In this document: positions 38,297 to 53,979 of the stretch, piece after piece
How positions within the stretch are numbered: position 1 is the first letter of the stretch
Layout: each line of letters begins with the position of its first letter
DNA from: Callipepla californica brunnescens
Lineage: Eukaryota; Chordata; Aves; Galliformes; Odontophoridae
DNA: 64,000 bases
Direction: 5' to 3'
NCBI GenBank assembly: GCA_023055505.1
Contig: JALIRH010000013.1
Span: 7,750,001 to 7,814,000, forward strand
Made by a program: the position numbers and the translations under genes
The notes under the pieces: generated by a model
Seen by the model: the letters and a program-made list of their open reading frames with translations, nothing else
What the model was told of the DNA's origin: nothing
The model's database searches: none

Positions 38297-41200
38297 TTAT
38301 AAGGCAGTGAAAAATTGCATTTATTTCTGTTGCTCTGAAACTGTTTGCATGTCCTTATATTACTACTCTATATTGTAGAGTGCCTAGATGGAATGGACAG
38401 AGTCTATCAGAGCCTTGCATACTAGAAAGCATCTGTTAGAGCTCCAGCAGCTTAATACAGATACATGAAGGTGAAGGAGGTTCAAAGGACTCAACAAGGC
38501 TGGCTGTTTCTAATGCAACACGCTAGGGCACCAAGGAACACACACAATCCTCCATCCACTGGGTGCACGTGGCTGCAGAACACAGCATCTGACGTGGCAG
38601 TGAATGTGGTGCTGCATCAGATCTCACAAACACAGAGAGGAAAAAGGCTGCAGTCTCCTTTTCCCCACTAGATCTATTCCTACGTAGGGAGAAAAAAAAG
38701 CAAACAAACCAAAACAAACAAACCACACAACATCCTTATGTACTCCCCCTTCCTTCTAGGGCCTCTGAGATGCAAAGCATATCTATAAACAGGCGGTCTT
38801 GCTGGCACACTTTGTTTGTCCTCTAAATTAAATAAGCTCCCTTGAGCAGGAGCGCCGTGGGAGGTCTCAGCCTGCACAAAGTGTGCTGCCAGCTTGCTTC
38901 TTCTCCTTGGATGCATGATGGCTAGCACAGCAGCCCAGCTGCTGACTTCAAGCTTTATCCCTGCTTCTGTGACATCAGACAGAAATTGCTTACCCAGGGA
39001 TAGAGAGCAGCTGCCCAGCAGTCTGAGTTCAGACACAGAATGAAGCTGAAAACGTTCCTCTTTTCCTCAGAAATACAGCACAGAGCTGCACGTGCTGGCC
39101 TGCCCACCTACACACCTGATGCCTGCCTGCATGCTTTCATGTTGATCTGCACATGAATTTTTGCTGGAATAACTCTGAAGATCTTAATAGTCCTTTATTT
39201 TACCAACAGAAGACTTCCAGGAAGTTCTAACATTTATTAACAGGTATCAGAGAACCCATCTCACAGGCATTCATGGTTATCTTATGCTTTCTACTGCTGA
39301 TTATTTCAATCTCTTCTTGTTCAGAGCATCACATCTATTACTTTCATAAAAAATTAATGATGCCTCATTCTGAGACTTTTTCATGTACAGATGAAAATAT
39401 GCCGTGTTCTGCTAGCCCTTTATTAATTTGCCTTATTCTTTGGAAAAGTTGCCTGGCAATGAGTTTGATGGGCACCTTGGAAGCTGAAGTTCAAACTTCC
39501 AAAGTCCATTCTTACAGTTGATTCACCTTTACTCTGTTAGAAACTAAGAAAACTTGATTCTGGATCCAAAACCTCATTACGGTTAGCACAAGACCAGGTT
39601 CTTGTCCATAGGTGCTCAGGCAATATCAGTGCCAGCAACATTTCACAAATACAGCCAGACTGCCACTGGGAAGCAACCAAGTGCTTTTAGTACAGACACA
39701 GCTTATATTGACAGACATACACGTTGTACCAGTAAAATTACTTCCAAGAACAACTCAACCTCTAGAATAGCTGCACAGAATGTTTTCTTATTATATCTCT
39801 GTACGGGATTGCTTGATGGAACGCTCAGGTACTGCTGTAATTTTGACTAAGATAGAAGTGTCAGAAAAAGTCCTCAGTGCAGACAGGGAGAGAGATATGT
39901 CACTTCATTACTCTCAAGGACTGCAGCTGACTTAATGTCTCTGGTTTCTTCAGTCAAAGGGTTATGTGATCCAAATGCAATTTGAGGTTTGGAGAAACAG
40001 GGATTCAGTTTGACTCTTAGCAGAACATACGATGCAAACAACTCGCAGTGCATCCTGCACACTCCAGATTTCTCTGCACCACATCTTCGGGTTCTGCTTA
40101 TTAAAAGCAGTCACAAAGGCCACATATAGTATCACCTCTCTAATGGAGATCTTATTTTAAATCTTTCTTTGGCTTCTACACACCAGCCCGTAAGGATGCA
40201 AGTCCAGTGTGAATATGTGGGAAAAAAAGTTTCCACCCTCAGTATAACAAACCTACTGATAAGTAGTTCTGTCAGCAGCAGAAACTAATGGAGCATGGTT
40301 TCCTGCAGAGTTGACTTGTGTTTACATGGCCTGATGCTTAATAAGGTGAAAAATGAGTGAAGCTTTTCTGAGGCTTGCCTACTCATTACCGCTCGCTTTC
40401 CTGTGGTCTGTCACACTGGGTAACTCCTACACGTTATCTGTCTCTGTGAGCAGTAACATGATTTGCCTCTTCCACCTGGCTACCTGCTTTCATTAAACTT
40501 GTGAAAACTTCTAACCTTTGAGGTTCCAACCCTTGTATCACATATTCATGATTTGATCAATGGATTCCAGATATACCGGGGAAGATTAAAAAGGAAGACT
40601 TCTTGCCGAGTAAGAAATATGCCAATCTCATGTCCCTCAACATGTGGTGAGCTCAAGTCTTTCCAACAGGTTTTCTTAAATTTACTTTTGGGATTGTTCA
40701 CTCCTCATCCCCCATTTCGAATTTCCACACAGTCAGGATTTTGAGCTGGCTGTCATATACAAGCTACGCATACGTTTCTTTCCAGTAGAATGCAAGGCTT
40801 TCCTCTATCAAAGCTAGGGGAAACTGAAGTTGTAAACAGCATCCTTTCACAACTGTTAAGTTAGTTGTTCACAGTGTTTTTATTACCAGCTTAAAAGATG
40901 AGAAGATTCAGCCAGAAAGGCTGAGACCTGATCACCCTAGAGTTGTGCACTAATACCTGAGCATTTTTATGTGTTCAATAACAATCACAGATTACGTTTC
41001 ATTGGCCTTTGGTGCAAACAGGAGCAGGAGGCATTCTAGTCTTCTTCTTGAATGGCCATTAATCGTGGTTTCAGCAACAGTTTCTCTGCTTAGACAATTT
41101 TACGTAGTCATGGAGGCTGTGGTTTTATTTTAACGTCAGCTATATGAAATACTAGGTAACCTAGCAGTGTAACTTTGATTGAGTGAGGCAGAACAATATG

Positions 41201-44200
41201 ATGACACGTTTATCAGGCTAGCCAGAACATACACTGCAGTGTCTACGCAGCTTTTGTGGTGTATGTTGGCTTTTGGCCAGCACTGTAGAGGTTAATGATA
41301 CCTGATGTGTCATAAAATCTGCTGAGACAAAGTTAGTATGCAACACTTAAAACAGACTCGAATCAAACAGTTTGTACAAGTTCAATGCTTTGTTCCACAT
41401 GTCATTGAGGCTTTTGATCTGGTACAGTGAGCCAAAAAAAACAGATTTACCACTTGGCAGAACTACAGGCTTAAGGTAGGGCACACCTTCATTTGATACA
41501 AGAGAGACCTTGCACAACACTTGACAAACTACATCATTATTTTAGTAGAAATAAATCTGATCATCGTGAGAATTTCTCTAAGTACTGTAATCAAATCGAA
41601 TTTACATTACAGTTTGCTATGCAGTGGCAACAGTCACAGCTAGAATTCATGAAACCTCAAGCTTCCACCCAAGCTTTTCCAGTATCAGTGAGTTTCTGCA
41701 GGGGATTAATTCAAATTGTGTAAGAGACTCATACAGTGAGTAAGAGAAACTGAACTTGTGGGAGTTCATTTTCCTTGTGCTCATTAATGAGCAATGATCA
41801 GATTTCTGAAAGCAAAAATGCTGTGGCTCAAGCAGCATGGGTAACTTACAAACTTACGTTGCTCTCTTACATTTACTATTCCCCCTTAGTGCACAGATGA
41901 CCTTGTGTTGTGAGTGGGCTTTTAACCCACAAGAAGCTTCAGCAAAATACCCAAAAGAAATTTTACATGACTTCACACATCTATGCTTCACTTTCACTAA
42001 GAGAGCTATTTCTTTCAAGTTCCTAATTTTTGAAGGGAAATCTTACAGTTTCTCCAGACATTTTCACTCTAGAGCACATGGCTTACCTGCACTGAAATTT
42101 GGTGGAGGTGAGTAGTTCTGGAAAGCTACGATCTAAAGAGTCAATTCTCAGGCAGCAGAGGTCCTCTGGGGAACATTTTTTGTGAGGATTTCCCTGTATG
42201 GCTTTAGGTAGAATGTGAATCAGGCTACCAGGATGATGCATGCATGCAGCTCAGTGCTATCCATTAGGGAGGCTGGACAGGGATCTGGGCTCTAACCAGA
42301 ACAGGGTATTTTCATTAATAATAACACCATTGAGGAGTGGTGAGCAAACTCTTATCTGTCTTAGAGGACAAGTACAGCATTTCAGAATGGCTAAATAAAG
42401 ACAAGAAGAATAGGATCTGCAGCACGAACATGAGCGGTCAGGACTCTTTCCTATCACAACTCCTCTTGACAATGCAGTGATTCACCATAAGCAGTCAAGG
42501 AATTCAAGGCATAAGTAGTATATGCTGAAACAAAACAGGGCTGCTGAACTCAAACAGCAGGGAAGAAGAGCATCTTCATGGCATTCATATAAAAAACTGG
42601 TCGCCTTATAAACCTGCTGTGCTCTGAGGAGCAGAGATGAGACTTCCAATGAAGTGGTAGCTGAATCTCAGCCAGAGATGGTAAATCAGACAAAAACTGT
42701 CAGTGCTTTTGCAGACGTTATGCTTTTTTAACAAGCTGTGACACAGTAATCCCTGTGCTTTAACTTTTTCTATGAACTTTCTACTGATAAAATTCACTAA
42801 TTTAATGAACTTGGGCCACCTTTCCATAGGAGTAGAAACAGGGTACTATTACTTGAAAGAATGTATCCGTACTTATTCAGAAATAGACAAGGCAGTCTGA
42901 AGGCAGCTGTCAAGAGGAAAGGGAAGAGCAGGCTGTGCAGCACCCCTCCTGTCACACAGCAGGACAGGATTTGCTATGCCACGCAGTGGTTTTTACACAG
43001 ACTGCAGCATACTCTTCCTAAATCTCTTCCATCATTCAAATCAACATGCAGTATTCAAAGTGTCTAAATTAATTTTGAAATGACAGTACATAAATATACA
43101 GCATAGTACAGCTCTTGGAATTCCAGGCTCTTCAGATCCCATTCTCTAAATCATTTGCCTTACAAAAACAGAACCTGACATCCAACACAAAAGAGAATCT
43201 GTACACTAAAGATGGAAACTATTAAACAGATGGAAGATTTTGATTCCCTCCAGAAGAGAACAGATGTGGTTGGGTGAATGCATATGTTTGTATGCAAATT
43301 AAACATAATAGTCATTTTATGTTTATCTCATAGTTTATCTCAAATACACAAGTTAAACATTCTGTTAATTTTTTATATGCTGCAGGTCTGCATGTTTTGA
43401 CTACCAAACTGATTTCTGCAACAATGAAGTTAATGTAAAATGGCATCATGCCTATGAGACAGCACCTTCAAATAAATGCAATTCATCTGTCATTGTTTTG
43501 ACAAGGCCAACTCAAACCAAAACAAAATTAAGATCTGGCAATGAGGCATTTACAGTATAAACAGTCATCAGTATGTAACTTTAGTTGGAGTGGTGCTTCA
43601 GAAAGGTGCTTGACAGGCACAGCCTCCCTGGGATTTTCTGCTGATTAAAGCAACGGGATAGTACCCCTGCACACACACCATCACTTGTTTGTTTTGCTTT
43701 ACTCTGCATAAGTATGAAACTGTAATAATTAATCACTTGTTAGAAAAGTCCTATGCATAAAGAAAATGGATGAGTTGGTGAAAATACACATCCAGGGAAA
43801 AGTTATACTTTACAATGCCTACCTGAAACCAGCCTAATTCAGACAGGTATTACATAATTCATTTCCCACATGTAATTCATATGTGGATCATTTTGTGAAT
43901 CCTGATACCTGTATATTTTTCACTGAAGTCAACAGACTGTTTCTCATTTTACAGAGTGGCACTTCCACTATCCATGAACAGCACGTGTGTCTCTTGCTAA
44001 GATAGTTCTAAAATCGTTGGGTACCGCATGTTGATATTGTTGCAGTAAGTTATTGCAATTCTAAATCTTTGCCACACTAGATAATGCCAAATATATTAAC
44101 AACTTCTACTACTGGCATGGTAAGACTAGTCTCACATCTCTCAAATTTATTTCTCTATCCCAGGGAATTACTGATTTCTGCTGAGTAATCTCTGGGATTT

Positions 44201-45131
44201 TGCCCCCATTCCTTTTCCTTCTCCAGCCTGGCTCTGCCCTGTGCAGCTTCCCTGCTCAGCCTTGCTCCTACACAGTTGTCTAGTCTCTGGACTGGGTACA
44301 TCTCCCTTTCTCCTCCAGGGTACTTCATCAAATTCAAGAGTCCAACCTTGTGCCTGGATGAAAAGCCCTGTATAATTTAAAAAAACACACACGTGTTCTG
44401 CAGAAATACACCTCAATAATAAGAGAAGCACTTGAAAATTATCTGCTATTATCAACCTACAGAGCACTGCAGTCAGGTTACAGACTGTGGGTGCTAGAAA
44501 CCAACAGGAAACATTCAGTGCCTTAATGACAGAATTCAGAATGAAATGTAAAAGTAGGCTTTATAAAATTCCTTTTAAAATAGGCACAGAACTTTCCAGA
44601 GGAATGTAAATCTCAGTGTCATAGGCAAACAACAGCTAGAGACAACCCGTCCCTATACTCCCTTGTTCGCTGCTCTGCACCTGTCTCCTTCCTATTCAAA
44701 CAGTGACTTCTTTTTAATATATGTATTTTCTCCACAGCTCCAGAAGGGGCTTAACTACAATGACAAGTGAAACGAATCATTTCTGATCAGACACAATGCT
44801 GAAGGATGTCATGGTAGAATCAAAAGATACATCACACAGAGCTATCTTCTCATTTGCAAAATGATGGGGACGCATATAGCAGTAAGAGATCACGTCAGTG
44901 TCTGTCTAATAATATGGACTGCCAGTTTTATGTGACTGTATTTACAGTAGCTATCACAGGAGAACACAGAATTCATTCTGCAGATCTCATCCTGGGGCTG
45001 ATCACTGCTCATGAATGGAAATTCCCTACAGATTTTCTGCCAGCCTGCATTCAGACACACGCTCAGCAATTATTTCTCTTCTACTTAGTTTAATCACATA
45101 TTACTGTTTTCCTCAAATTTTCATCAAGAGT

Positions 45132-45152
45132 AAAAAAAAAAAAAAAAAAAAA
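45132..45152. repeat. Poly(A) tract (21 A)
   Basis: An uninterrupted A run. The preceding sequence is not a recognised retrotransposon. Confidence 0.88.
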
Positions 45153-48100
45153 TGTCAGTGCACCACAACTGATCTAACCAGACACATCAGCTTGCTGTGA
45201 CTTAAAAACGTCAAGGGAAAGGGAAATTTCCAGCAGTACCTGCCACAGGTACCCCACAGCTGATGAAAGGAGTCTCAGTGCTGCTGGATGCAGGTAGATG
45301 GGTGGCATCTGTCTCTCAGGGAGATGTCATATGTGGTTACTCAGTTTCAATCACAGAATAATTCAGGGGCAAAGACATCCAGCAACACTGACATACACGA
45401 GTTCCACTAGGTGACAACAACAGAGTCGGCTGTTATAAAAGCAAACATTCCAGTATGACAGCCACAGAAGATAACAGCTGACATCCCATATATACAGAAA
45501 GTATTCTGCCAAATAGGGTGCGATATGGCTCCTGAGCCATAAGACACTTGTTCCTCATTGGCTCCTCTGTTTCTTTCACTGGAGGAACAGACCCAACTCA
45601 TTTCCCTACTCCAGATGATCCAAACAAGGAAATAATCTTTTCATTTATTTTTCCTTTCCCTAAGAGGAAATTTTGCTTTTCTATTAAAAGGTGGTTGCAA
45701 AGGAATACTAGTCAATGGTCTATGAAATGAGATAAACTGTTCATAATTCAGATAAAGATTTAGCTATAGCCATTCTCCTGGGTTTATCTTCTTGGTAACT
45801 CATTTCACAAAACACAGAAGGAACAATATCATTCTCGCTTGAGTGCATATGTACACTGACTGTTTCTAGCAGAAAGAAGTAATTCATCCATGTGTCAACA
45901 TTCCTATAATGACATAATCTAACAGAAATGTATCCCCTGTTTATTTGCCAAGTATCCCCATTTTAGGAGGGACAAGACTATTTTTGCACTGTAAATACCT
46001 GACTAGCCTCAGTGTACAGTGTTGACATCTGTAGAAATTACAAATTTATTTCAACATAATCCACCACTTCAAAGAAGAAAAGAGAATGGTGTGATGCCAG
46101 GCATATTTGGGTAACATCCTAATAAGACACTGAGCCATGTTCCAGCATGGTCCCAAGAAGACCTTGGCTGGCACAAGAGGCAAAGCATTGCTGGGATGAA
46201 GCAGCCAGGCATGAGAGAACAGAATTGTTTAAGCAGGCAGAGCCAGTAACACTGGCACAATGAGAGATTTTCAGTCTCCTTTGGTTCTCTCTAGAGAGAG
46301 TGCAGAGAAACCTTTAGAAGGTGATTTAAGACATCCAAGTTACGTGTTACTGCACATAGCCCTCAGAGATTTGCATACCCTTTGAATACCTCAGAAGATT
46401 AGCCTGATATTTCACTAAGTCAGGCACTTAGAGTGAGCTTAAAGATAAAGCTAAAGATGAAACTCTTCCTCCATATTTTGTGGCATATGTAACACTTGCA
46501 CAGTGCTGAGAGTGAAAAGGTCCAGCTTCCATTTGCCTCTGCTGTTAAGAAATGATTACACAAAGCAGAACTCAAAACTTCTGAGAGAGAACAATTTATT
46601 CTGTGCTCAGATCTCTCCCAGACGATTGGCAATATACTTCTGCAGGAAACATATCCAAAAGCATCTAACTATTTGAGGTGCGATCTTTTATCATGATGTG
46701 GGAACGTGAGCATCAGAAACAACAACAAAAAAAAAAGCCACTCAAAAAACAAGGCCTGTTTAAAATGCCTTCAGTTCTTAGCCTAGAGATACCTCTAAAA
46801 TCACAGCTGCAAGAGATCTCTCTCACATAGAGATCTTCCCTCTGATGGCAGTAGTTATGGGATTTCTACCTCACTTGTTTACTGGTGGTGCATTTATAAG
46901 CAGATGCAGGCAGCATCATGGTCTCTTCATCCTACCTATTCTTATTCATATAATTGTCTAATCCTTATCTGAAACTCCCTAAGCCATCCAATAGCTACCT
47001 CAATAGTGTGAGCTTTATTAATACTCTGGGGTTTAGGGTTTAAAGAAATGCACCATAGTGTCTCCTGCAAGAAAAATCCAAATGAAGTTTCTTTGTGGCT
47101 GGAATTCAATCTATTCTAAGTGGTGCCTCTGTTCCCTAGAGCTTCGGTTACCGGAGGTTAGCTCTCTAGCGATGAAAATAGAAGATATTTTTATATGCAA
47201 GTGCATGCACGTAGGAATGCAAATCTGTAAAAGCTCCAGAGTTCATCTAAGATGGTAATGGAATTACAGAACTCCCAATACAGGGCTTCCAAACTGAAGA
47301 ACACAGGATTTCATTGCTCCTTCCCAAGCCTAAAAAATGTACTTATAGCTGTGGTTTTTTCCATTGGTCAGCAGAACAGCCTTCTTTTTATAATGACACA
47401 GAGAACCAAAGTTGCCTTGAATTTTACTGTGAGGGTGTTGCTTACATTCTTGATCTCTAGAGTTCATTCTTAGCGTGAGGGCTGTCATTCTCTGAACGCT
47501 TTTTGAATGTGTATTTCCACAGAGGTAAAACTTTACATCCAATTTGCTAGTTAGAGCATCCTTCTGTGCACAGAAAGGTAAGAAAAATTTTCTTCTCTGT
47601 CAGGAACATTGCAGTGCACAGAAATAAAACCAGAAGAAATCTACCATAGATTCCATGGCAAAAGAACACGGTGCAACAATACCAAACTGTGCTATGAGCA
47701 GGATGAGATGCACCAGGCAGTTCTAGAGAAGAAACTTTTCAGAACAGAACTGCAACCTTTTGTTCTTGAGCATGCAATTCCATAGGTGTGGCATCCCAGG
47801 GGTTACCAGCTAGCCTAAGCATCGTGTATCCATGTGTGCACACAGCATTTGCATAGCATCAAGTAATGAATTGCTCCCATTCAAACAGTACTGTAAATCA
47901 AATCACTTTTGAGGCAATCTAATTTGACAGAGTTCCCCTCTTCAACATCCCTAAATGACACATTCCTTATTTGCACGGTGCAACAGGAGCACACTGCCAG
48001 AAGTCTGACAATCCAGTTTCTGCTTCTGTCTGCTACTGTCTGTGAGCAAGTCTGAAATGATCACAATGATCACCTCACCCTTGAGCACAGCTCAGCAGTT

Positions 48101-50984
48101 TAATTTCTTAAGCAAAATCGTTTAAAATTCCCTGTATGAGAGATCTCAAAACTATTCCCAAAGGCAAGGCTTTGAGCAGGCCTGTATTTCTTGGCTTTGT
48201 CTGCAACAGAATGCAAACTTGTTCAGCCATCACAAAAAACTGCTACTATGTCACTTGCAGCACAATGACAAGATGCACAGAATAGATCTTGCAACCTATA
48301 AAATAGAAGCCCAATTGAAAACATTATGTCATCAGGGTGAGGAGAGCAGGGGGAAATATGAGGAAGATTGTCTGGAAAATGGCCACCACAGAGATCAGAT
48401 TACTCCTGAAGCAGGTGAGCAGGGGCTGAGAAATCCACACAGATCACCCCTCGCATTCAACATAAGTCATTAGCTGTCATAGGGATGGCAAAGCAATGAT
48501 GTAAAAGCACCCAATTTCCTCTAGAGAAGGATCCTGCAAGGCACGCTAAGAGCTCAGAAGTATCTTAACCCAATAACGGTCTGAGGTGAACTGTGGATCC
48601 CTCAAGAGGCTCCAGCCACATAATTGCAAGCACTGAATATTTTATCTGATCCTCGTAACTCTAACTTGCAACAATTCAAATTAAATTCCCATTTCAGATA
48701 TGCAGGAACAAAAGTTTTGATAACAACCGCTAAATCTCAAAATCACTTTATTAACCTGTTTATAAAAAACCTGCAATCACACTACCAGCCAGCCAAGGGG
48801 CTGAAATCTCCTGAGGGGAAATACCGGATTGGAGAGAAATTTTATGTAAAAATGAAGCTTTTATCATCAGGATGTGGAATCCCAATCATATAAAGCAACA
48901 AGCTGTAAAACCTAAGCATCGTAATGACTAACAACCTTTTAGATAAATCTTTAATCTGAACAGCTTACATTTAAATTATCTAGCAATGCAAATTTCACTA
49001 TGGATTCATCTCTCCTAAACGCATGTCCAGTGTGTTATTACAAAAGCCACTTCAGGCTGATCATGATGAGCATAGAATTCCTTGTTTGTGGCAAGCATCA
49101 CTACACTAACAGCAGATAGTTTCACTCCGATAAGTCATACTAGTAAATAAATTGTGCCCTAACATTAGCACAGTGACAATGCTGTGGAGTGCCTTATGTC
49201 TGCACACTACCATCAACCGAAAAAAAACAACAAACGTTGCAGCTGATCTTGCTGAACGTTTTCAGGAGGCTGAACAGAACCCTCACAGCACAGTGAAGCA
49301 TCCATAATAACACAGAAGCAGACTCAGTTTCACACTGCTAAGAGCATCACTTGAGCTTCAGTTTTTTCTGTCGAGACAAACCTTCTTTGGAATAACTGCA
49401 GCAACGTCATTTATTGCAACCAGATTGCAGAAGATGCTGTAGCCTACTTCATTCAGAACTCAGTGGTTCAGAGACAAGTTTGATTCAGGGTGGGTAACAA
49501 ACACAAGAACTTCAGCACAGGAAAAGGTGGGAAGGGAAAGGCACTATCAGAGCATAGGACAGGGCACTGCTTCTCCTCCTTTGTGTCCTGAACACATCAC
49601 TGCTGAGTGCTGCTGCTCCAGGCAGAGGGCAGTGAGACTTATGAGGTTTTTAGCACAGTTCCTTGTCAGAATACAATAGATGTTCCATATGATGCTCATC
49701 CTCTGCACCATTTGCCTGCATCACCAGTGGCGAGGTTGCAACATCCAGATCATTTTAAGTGAGGTCTAAATATTAACGACAAGAGGCTTGGCTCAAATTC
49801 CAGCAGGCTCATCACCAGGGGACATGTTTAGCAAATCACTAGAAATGTTGTCTCTCTGTCCTACACCAATGTGAGGCAACACATCTAGGTGTGAAATAAC
49901 ATATACTGGATTGCTTCACCAAAGGCACCTGGCATTTAACCTTTATTCCAACCTCTTTGCATTTTTTGTCAGATGTTGAAGCTGATGTACACCCAGGTCA
50001 ATGGGCCAGCTTTATGCATAATGCTTCATTATCTTTTCAACAAATTGCATTCATAAACCGTACCCTATTCTCTGCAATTTGCCAAGAAGTCTTAGACAAT
50101 AAGACAGCTAACTGAGACCACAAAGCACAATCTCAAGGTCTACATTTTACATCTTCAATTCTCTACTGCTTTTCCACCGACTCTAAAGTACAGAATGAAT
50201 AAGGCTCTGCCTCAATTAAGTTTTAAATATATGCATGAATACAACTAGCTTGCAGATCTTTGAAACCTCTACCTACAGAGGTACGAAGCATGAAGGGAAG
50301 GCACATTAGCTTGGTTAGGAAGTTCTGAAGGCTTCTGAAGTATTCTTCCAGCATCCCTAATTGTCTTTACACTAGGGGTGCACCAGCAGCAGAAGGGATG
50401 CTTACAACTAAACACTGTGCTAATACGTTGTACGTAATGAATACACATGCATTAAAGCCACAAAATTAAAATTTAGATACTACAAGATACGGGCTTGCTC
50501 AGACCTGGAGTTTTACTTCAGCATCTTGAAAAATTCTGACCAGAACAGATTCTGGCCTTCAAGCACTCTATGACACAAACATCTTATGCATACAGAAAGA
50601 AATTAGAGATGCAGAGATGTCCTGCCAGCAGAGGACAAGATGAGGAGTATAGTGCACAGGGCTGCAAATCATGTACTGGCACCGGCATTTATTGACGTAG
50701 GAGAATTTATTGAATCTCCCTAGCACAGTCCATAGCTCCGTAAATCAGGTCACTTTGGATGTGCTACTATTCAAGACCTAGCACTACTACATTAATCCGT
50801 ATGGGCTCCAGCTTACCCCCTAACCTAAGGTGACTTGCCTTTCTTTTAAAACCGTAAGAGTAAGGCTAAATACCCCCATAGCCTAGTATAGCCTCTACTC
50901 CTGCACCTATTTTGCAATTAGTAACCAAAGTAGTCAGCTTAAACCTCTGCTGGGTGTTTTTACGTGACAACACACTGCAACACA

Positions 50985-51010
50985 GACAAAAGATGTGACA
51001 AAAGATGTGA
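50985..51010. repeat. 12-bp tandem duplication
   Basis: GACAAAAGATGT occurs twice in tandem, followed by GA. Confidence 0.88.
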
Positions 51011-51552
51011 GTACCGTTTTTGCCAGTGTTTGAAGAAGGAGCATTATAATTAGTTTTCAGACAATACCCAAGTTCCCAGAGCACCTACCTGATAGGACTG
51101 AGTCCACCTGAGTTTAATGCTTAGCCTTTTATCACAGATAATTAGCATTTTTGTTTCAGTGCAAACACTAAAGATAGAAAATAAAACTGTCAGGAGATAT
51201 TCTATTTCTTACAGTACTATTTAGTTATAAACTTGTCTCTGAAACTCATCTTAAAGCTCAATTGCTATCTGAACTTCAGTGCAGACAAGTATTGCAAAGG
51301 AATGGCACACTGCTTTAGGAGATTAATGATACAAACCAGAATAACTTACTGCACATTTTGGATACTACAACGTTCCCATCTCATTCTCCTCCTGCACAAA
51401 GGCTAATATTTAGCCTAATATTTGCAATGCAGTAATAACAAAAAACAATGCTCTAGCTTCCATTCACTGCTGGGAAAAAGAGATGGCTTCAGTAAGAGCT
51501 GAAAAACACTACCAGAAGGTTAAAATAAAAAAAAGTATCTGAGACTTCCAGC

Positions 51553-51571
51553 AAAAAAAAAAAAAAAAAAA
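51553..51571. repeat. Poly(A) tract (19 A)
   Basis: An uninterrupted A run after CTTCCAGC. No retroelement body was recognised upstream. Confidence 0.85.
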
Positions 51572-53949
51572 GGAAATTTATTCCATGCTGACAGATAATT
51601 TGACAGTGTAGAAGGAAAAGAACACATGACAGTGCCTGAGGAGCTCTATCTGCAGCTAAGAAAGATCTTGGATTATGTCCCTTTGGTAAAATCACCTGCC
51701 ACTGCCTACGCAGGTAAAATCTGAAGGAGCTGAGGGCTTCACCCTCAGAGCTGACAACTTCTAAAAGTTACATGGTCAGCATAGCAAAGAGACGCTCTCA
51801 AATCTCACAGTACTTGAATGGATAGTAACTCTCACGTTTTGTTCACAAACAGTATTCCAACCTGCCAGGGTGATACATATTAAGAGGAAGAAATAAGGAT
51901 TTTTCTAAACTATGGAGCTAATCCCTTCTACTGCTTTCGCAGATTTGCCAAATACTCTTGTTGCTTAAGTGTTAACCTTGAATTTTAACACTCACATATT
52001 CAGAATTGATACTTCTAAGAATCTAGTTTGTGCTCAGTCTGTATTGAAAGAGAACAGCTAAGATCAGGAATGTCTGTTAATGGCAGTTTCAGTACTGCAC
52101 AGCTTATAGAATGCCAGTCCACAACTGCATTTCTTATTCAGCTGGAGCACACTACAGAGTCCCTCAGGCAAGCAATGGAAGCACATAAGCTACAGCACTC
52201 TTAATTTCCAAGCACGCACCTGAATGTACATATTTAAGAAGAAAAATGTAGAATACATATATGGCAGTTCTGTAACAAAAAGGATCACAATAGTATTACT
52301 TCTTAGGACAACCTGACAACTACTAATCTACAATCAACAGTTACTCATTATCTCTCTGTGACATTCATAGAATAGATTATTTTTCTGTCTATCCAGAACC
52401 TAAAATGACAGGGGAAATCTGATGCTAATGAAGAAAATAATGAAGAAAAAATCGTTCCAAGGATAGATATTGTCTTTCATTTCTAAGAAGAAATACATTA
52501 CTGGTTCTATATATAAAGTCCTATATGCCAAACTGTAGAACAATAAATATGCAAACTTAATAATCAAAAGATGCCTGAAGCCATTGGTATCTCTACCAAG
52601 AAGCAACACACTCTGTAGCATGCCATAACTCAGTCAAGATATTTTCATTTATAACAAAATAGATATGAAAATGGTTTTTTTTTCCATAACAGTGACACTG
52701 ACTGCATTCATTTAGTAGTGGTAAAAGGTGTAGGAGTGCTGCTGGGTATGACAGGCTCACATATGTGAGCAATGAATTAGAGATAGAACATTCTGGAGAT
52801 GGCTGTGAAGTTCATAATCACTAATAATGACAGTGGTGTAGAAACATCTGCCCCGACCTGTCAATCAACTGGTGAACCAGGAAAGCAATATTACTTATGA
52901 CTGCAGTGTCCATGTGAGTTATATCTGTAACTCCAGTAAGACAGGTTCCTTAGTCCAGTGCCATTTTCAGGCAAAGGTCCCTGTACTGACAAAAGAGAAC
53001 TTAATTTCTTGAATTTTTTTTTCCCCCTCTGTACACCAAGTAGAAAGCCACTTGGCAAAAATACCTTTAAAAAAAAAAAAAAGTAAGGCTGAGTTAGTGC
53101 TGGAAATTGTTGGCAATGCTGGAGGCACTCAGCAAATTCTGCACTTGTCATAAAAACCAGAAGCGAGTGGGGAAACAATTACACCAGGCCCAATTATCTG
53201 CAATCTTCTACAGCTGCTCTTTGACCCCAGTGTTATCCAATGCCTGTAGGGACCAAACCAGCCCTGTCTTACTGCAGGGCAGGGCCCCACAAGGAAGCCA
53301 GCTGGTGGCTGCTCTGTAAGGGAAGCCCTGTTGGAGACCCCATTGCAGTACTGCAACAGCCTGTGTCTTGCTGTGGTTACCAACAGTGATAGCTTCCCTA
53401 TACAATCACAGTGGCTTCCTAATTCATGAGTTGAATTAATCACCTGCACCTGTCTAGGAGGTGCAACACTCACTATACTAAATGGTTTAACTTGCTTTCA
53501 CTGAGCCACTGTTGCATTTTAACAGCTTAAATTGATACCGTTATAAATGGCAGTTGAACCACCAAGGAAACCAGAAAGGGTCTACAATCCAAAACTGTGT
53601 TTCACTCCTACGTATGACTGCAGCAAGAGCTACTGTAGGAAGGCAGAAATCAGAGAGGTACCCTTCAGTCCTTACTCTAACCTGGAAATCAGGATTTCTT
53701 TAAAACTGTCTAGTAGCAGAAGCAGTTTGTAAGTGCTAACCAAAATCTCACTAACAATCCATTCTATCAAGTAGATTAGGATATATTCATGACTAAACGT
53801 AAACACCAGAACAGTCCAGGTGGAAAACAACTTTAGGCCTGTCTTTCTGCTAGCTCTGTCAAGCAGTAACTCAGGTCCGTAAGTGTGCCTGGACTCAGCC
53901 AGGAAGGCAGCTAGGGATAGAGATCAGCTTCTTCAGCTGGCACTCACAC

Positions 53950-53979
53950 CATTTTGTCAATAGAGGCATTTTGTCAATA
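53950..53979. repeat. 13-bp direct repeat with 4-bp spacer
   Basis: CATTTTGTCAATA occurs twice, separated by GAGG. Confidence 0.85.
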
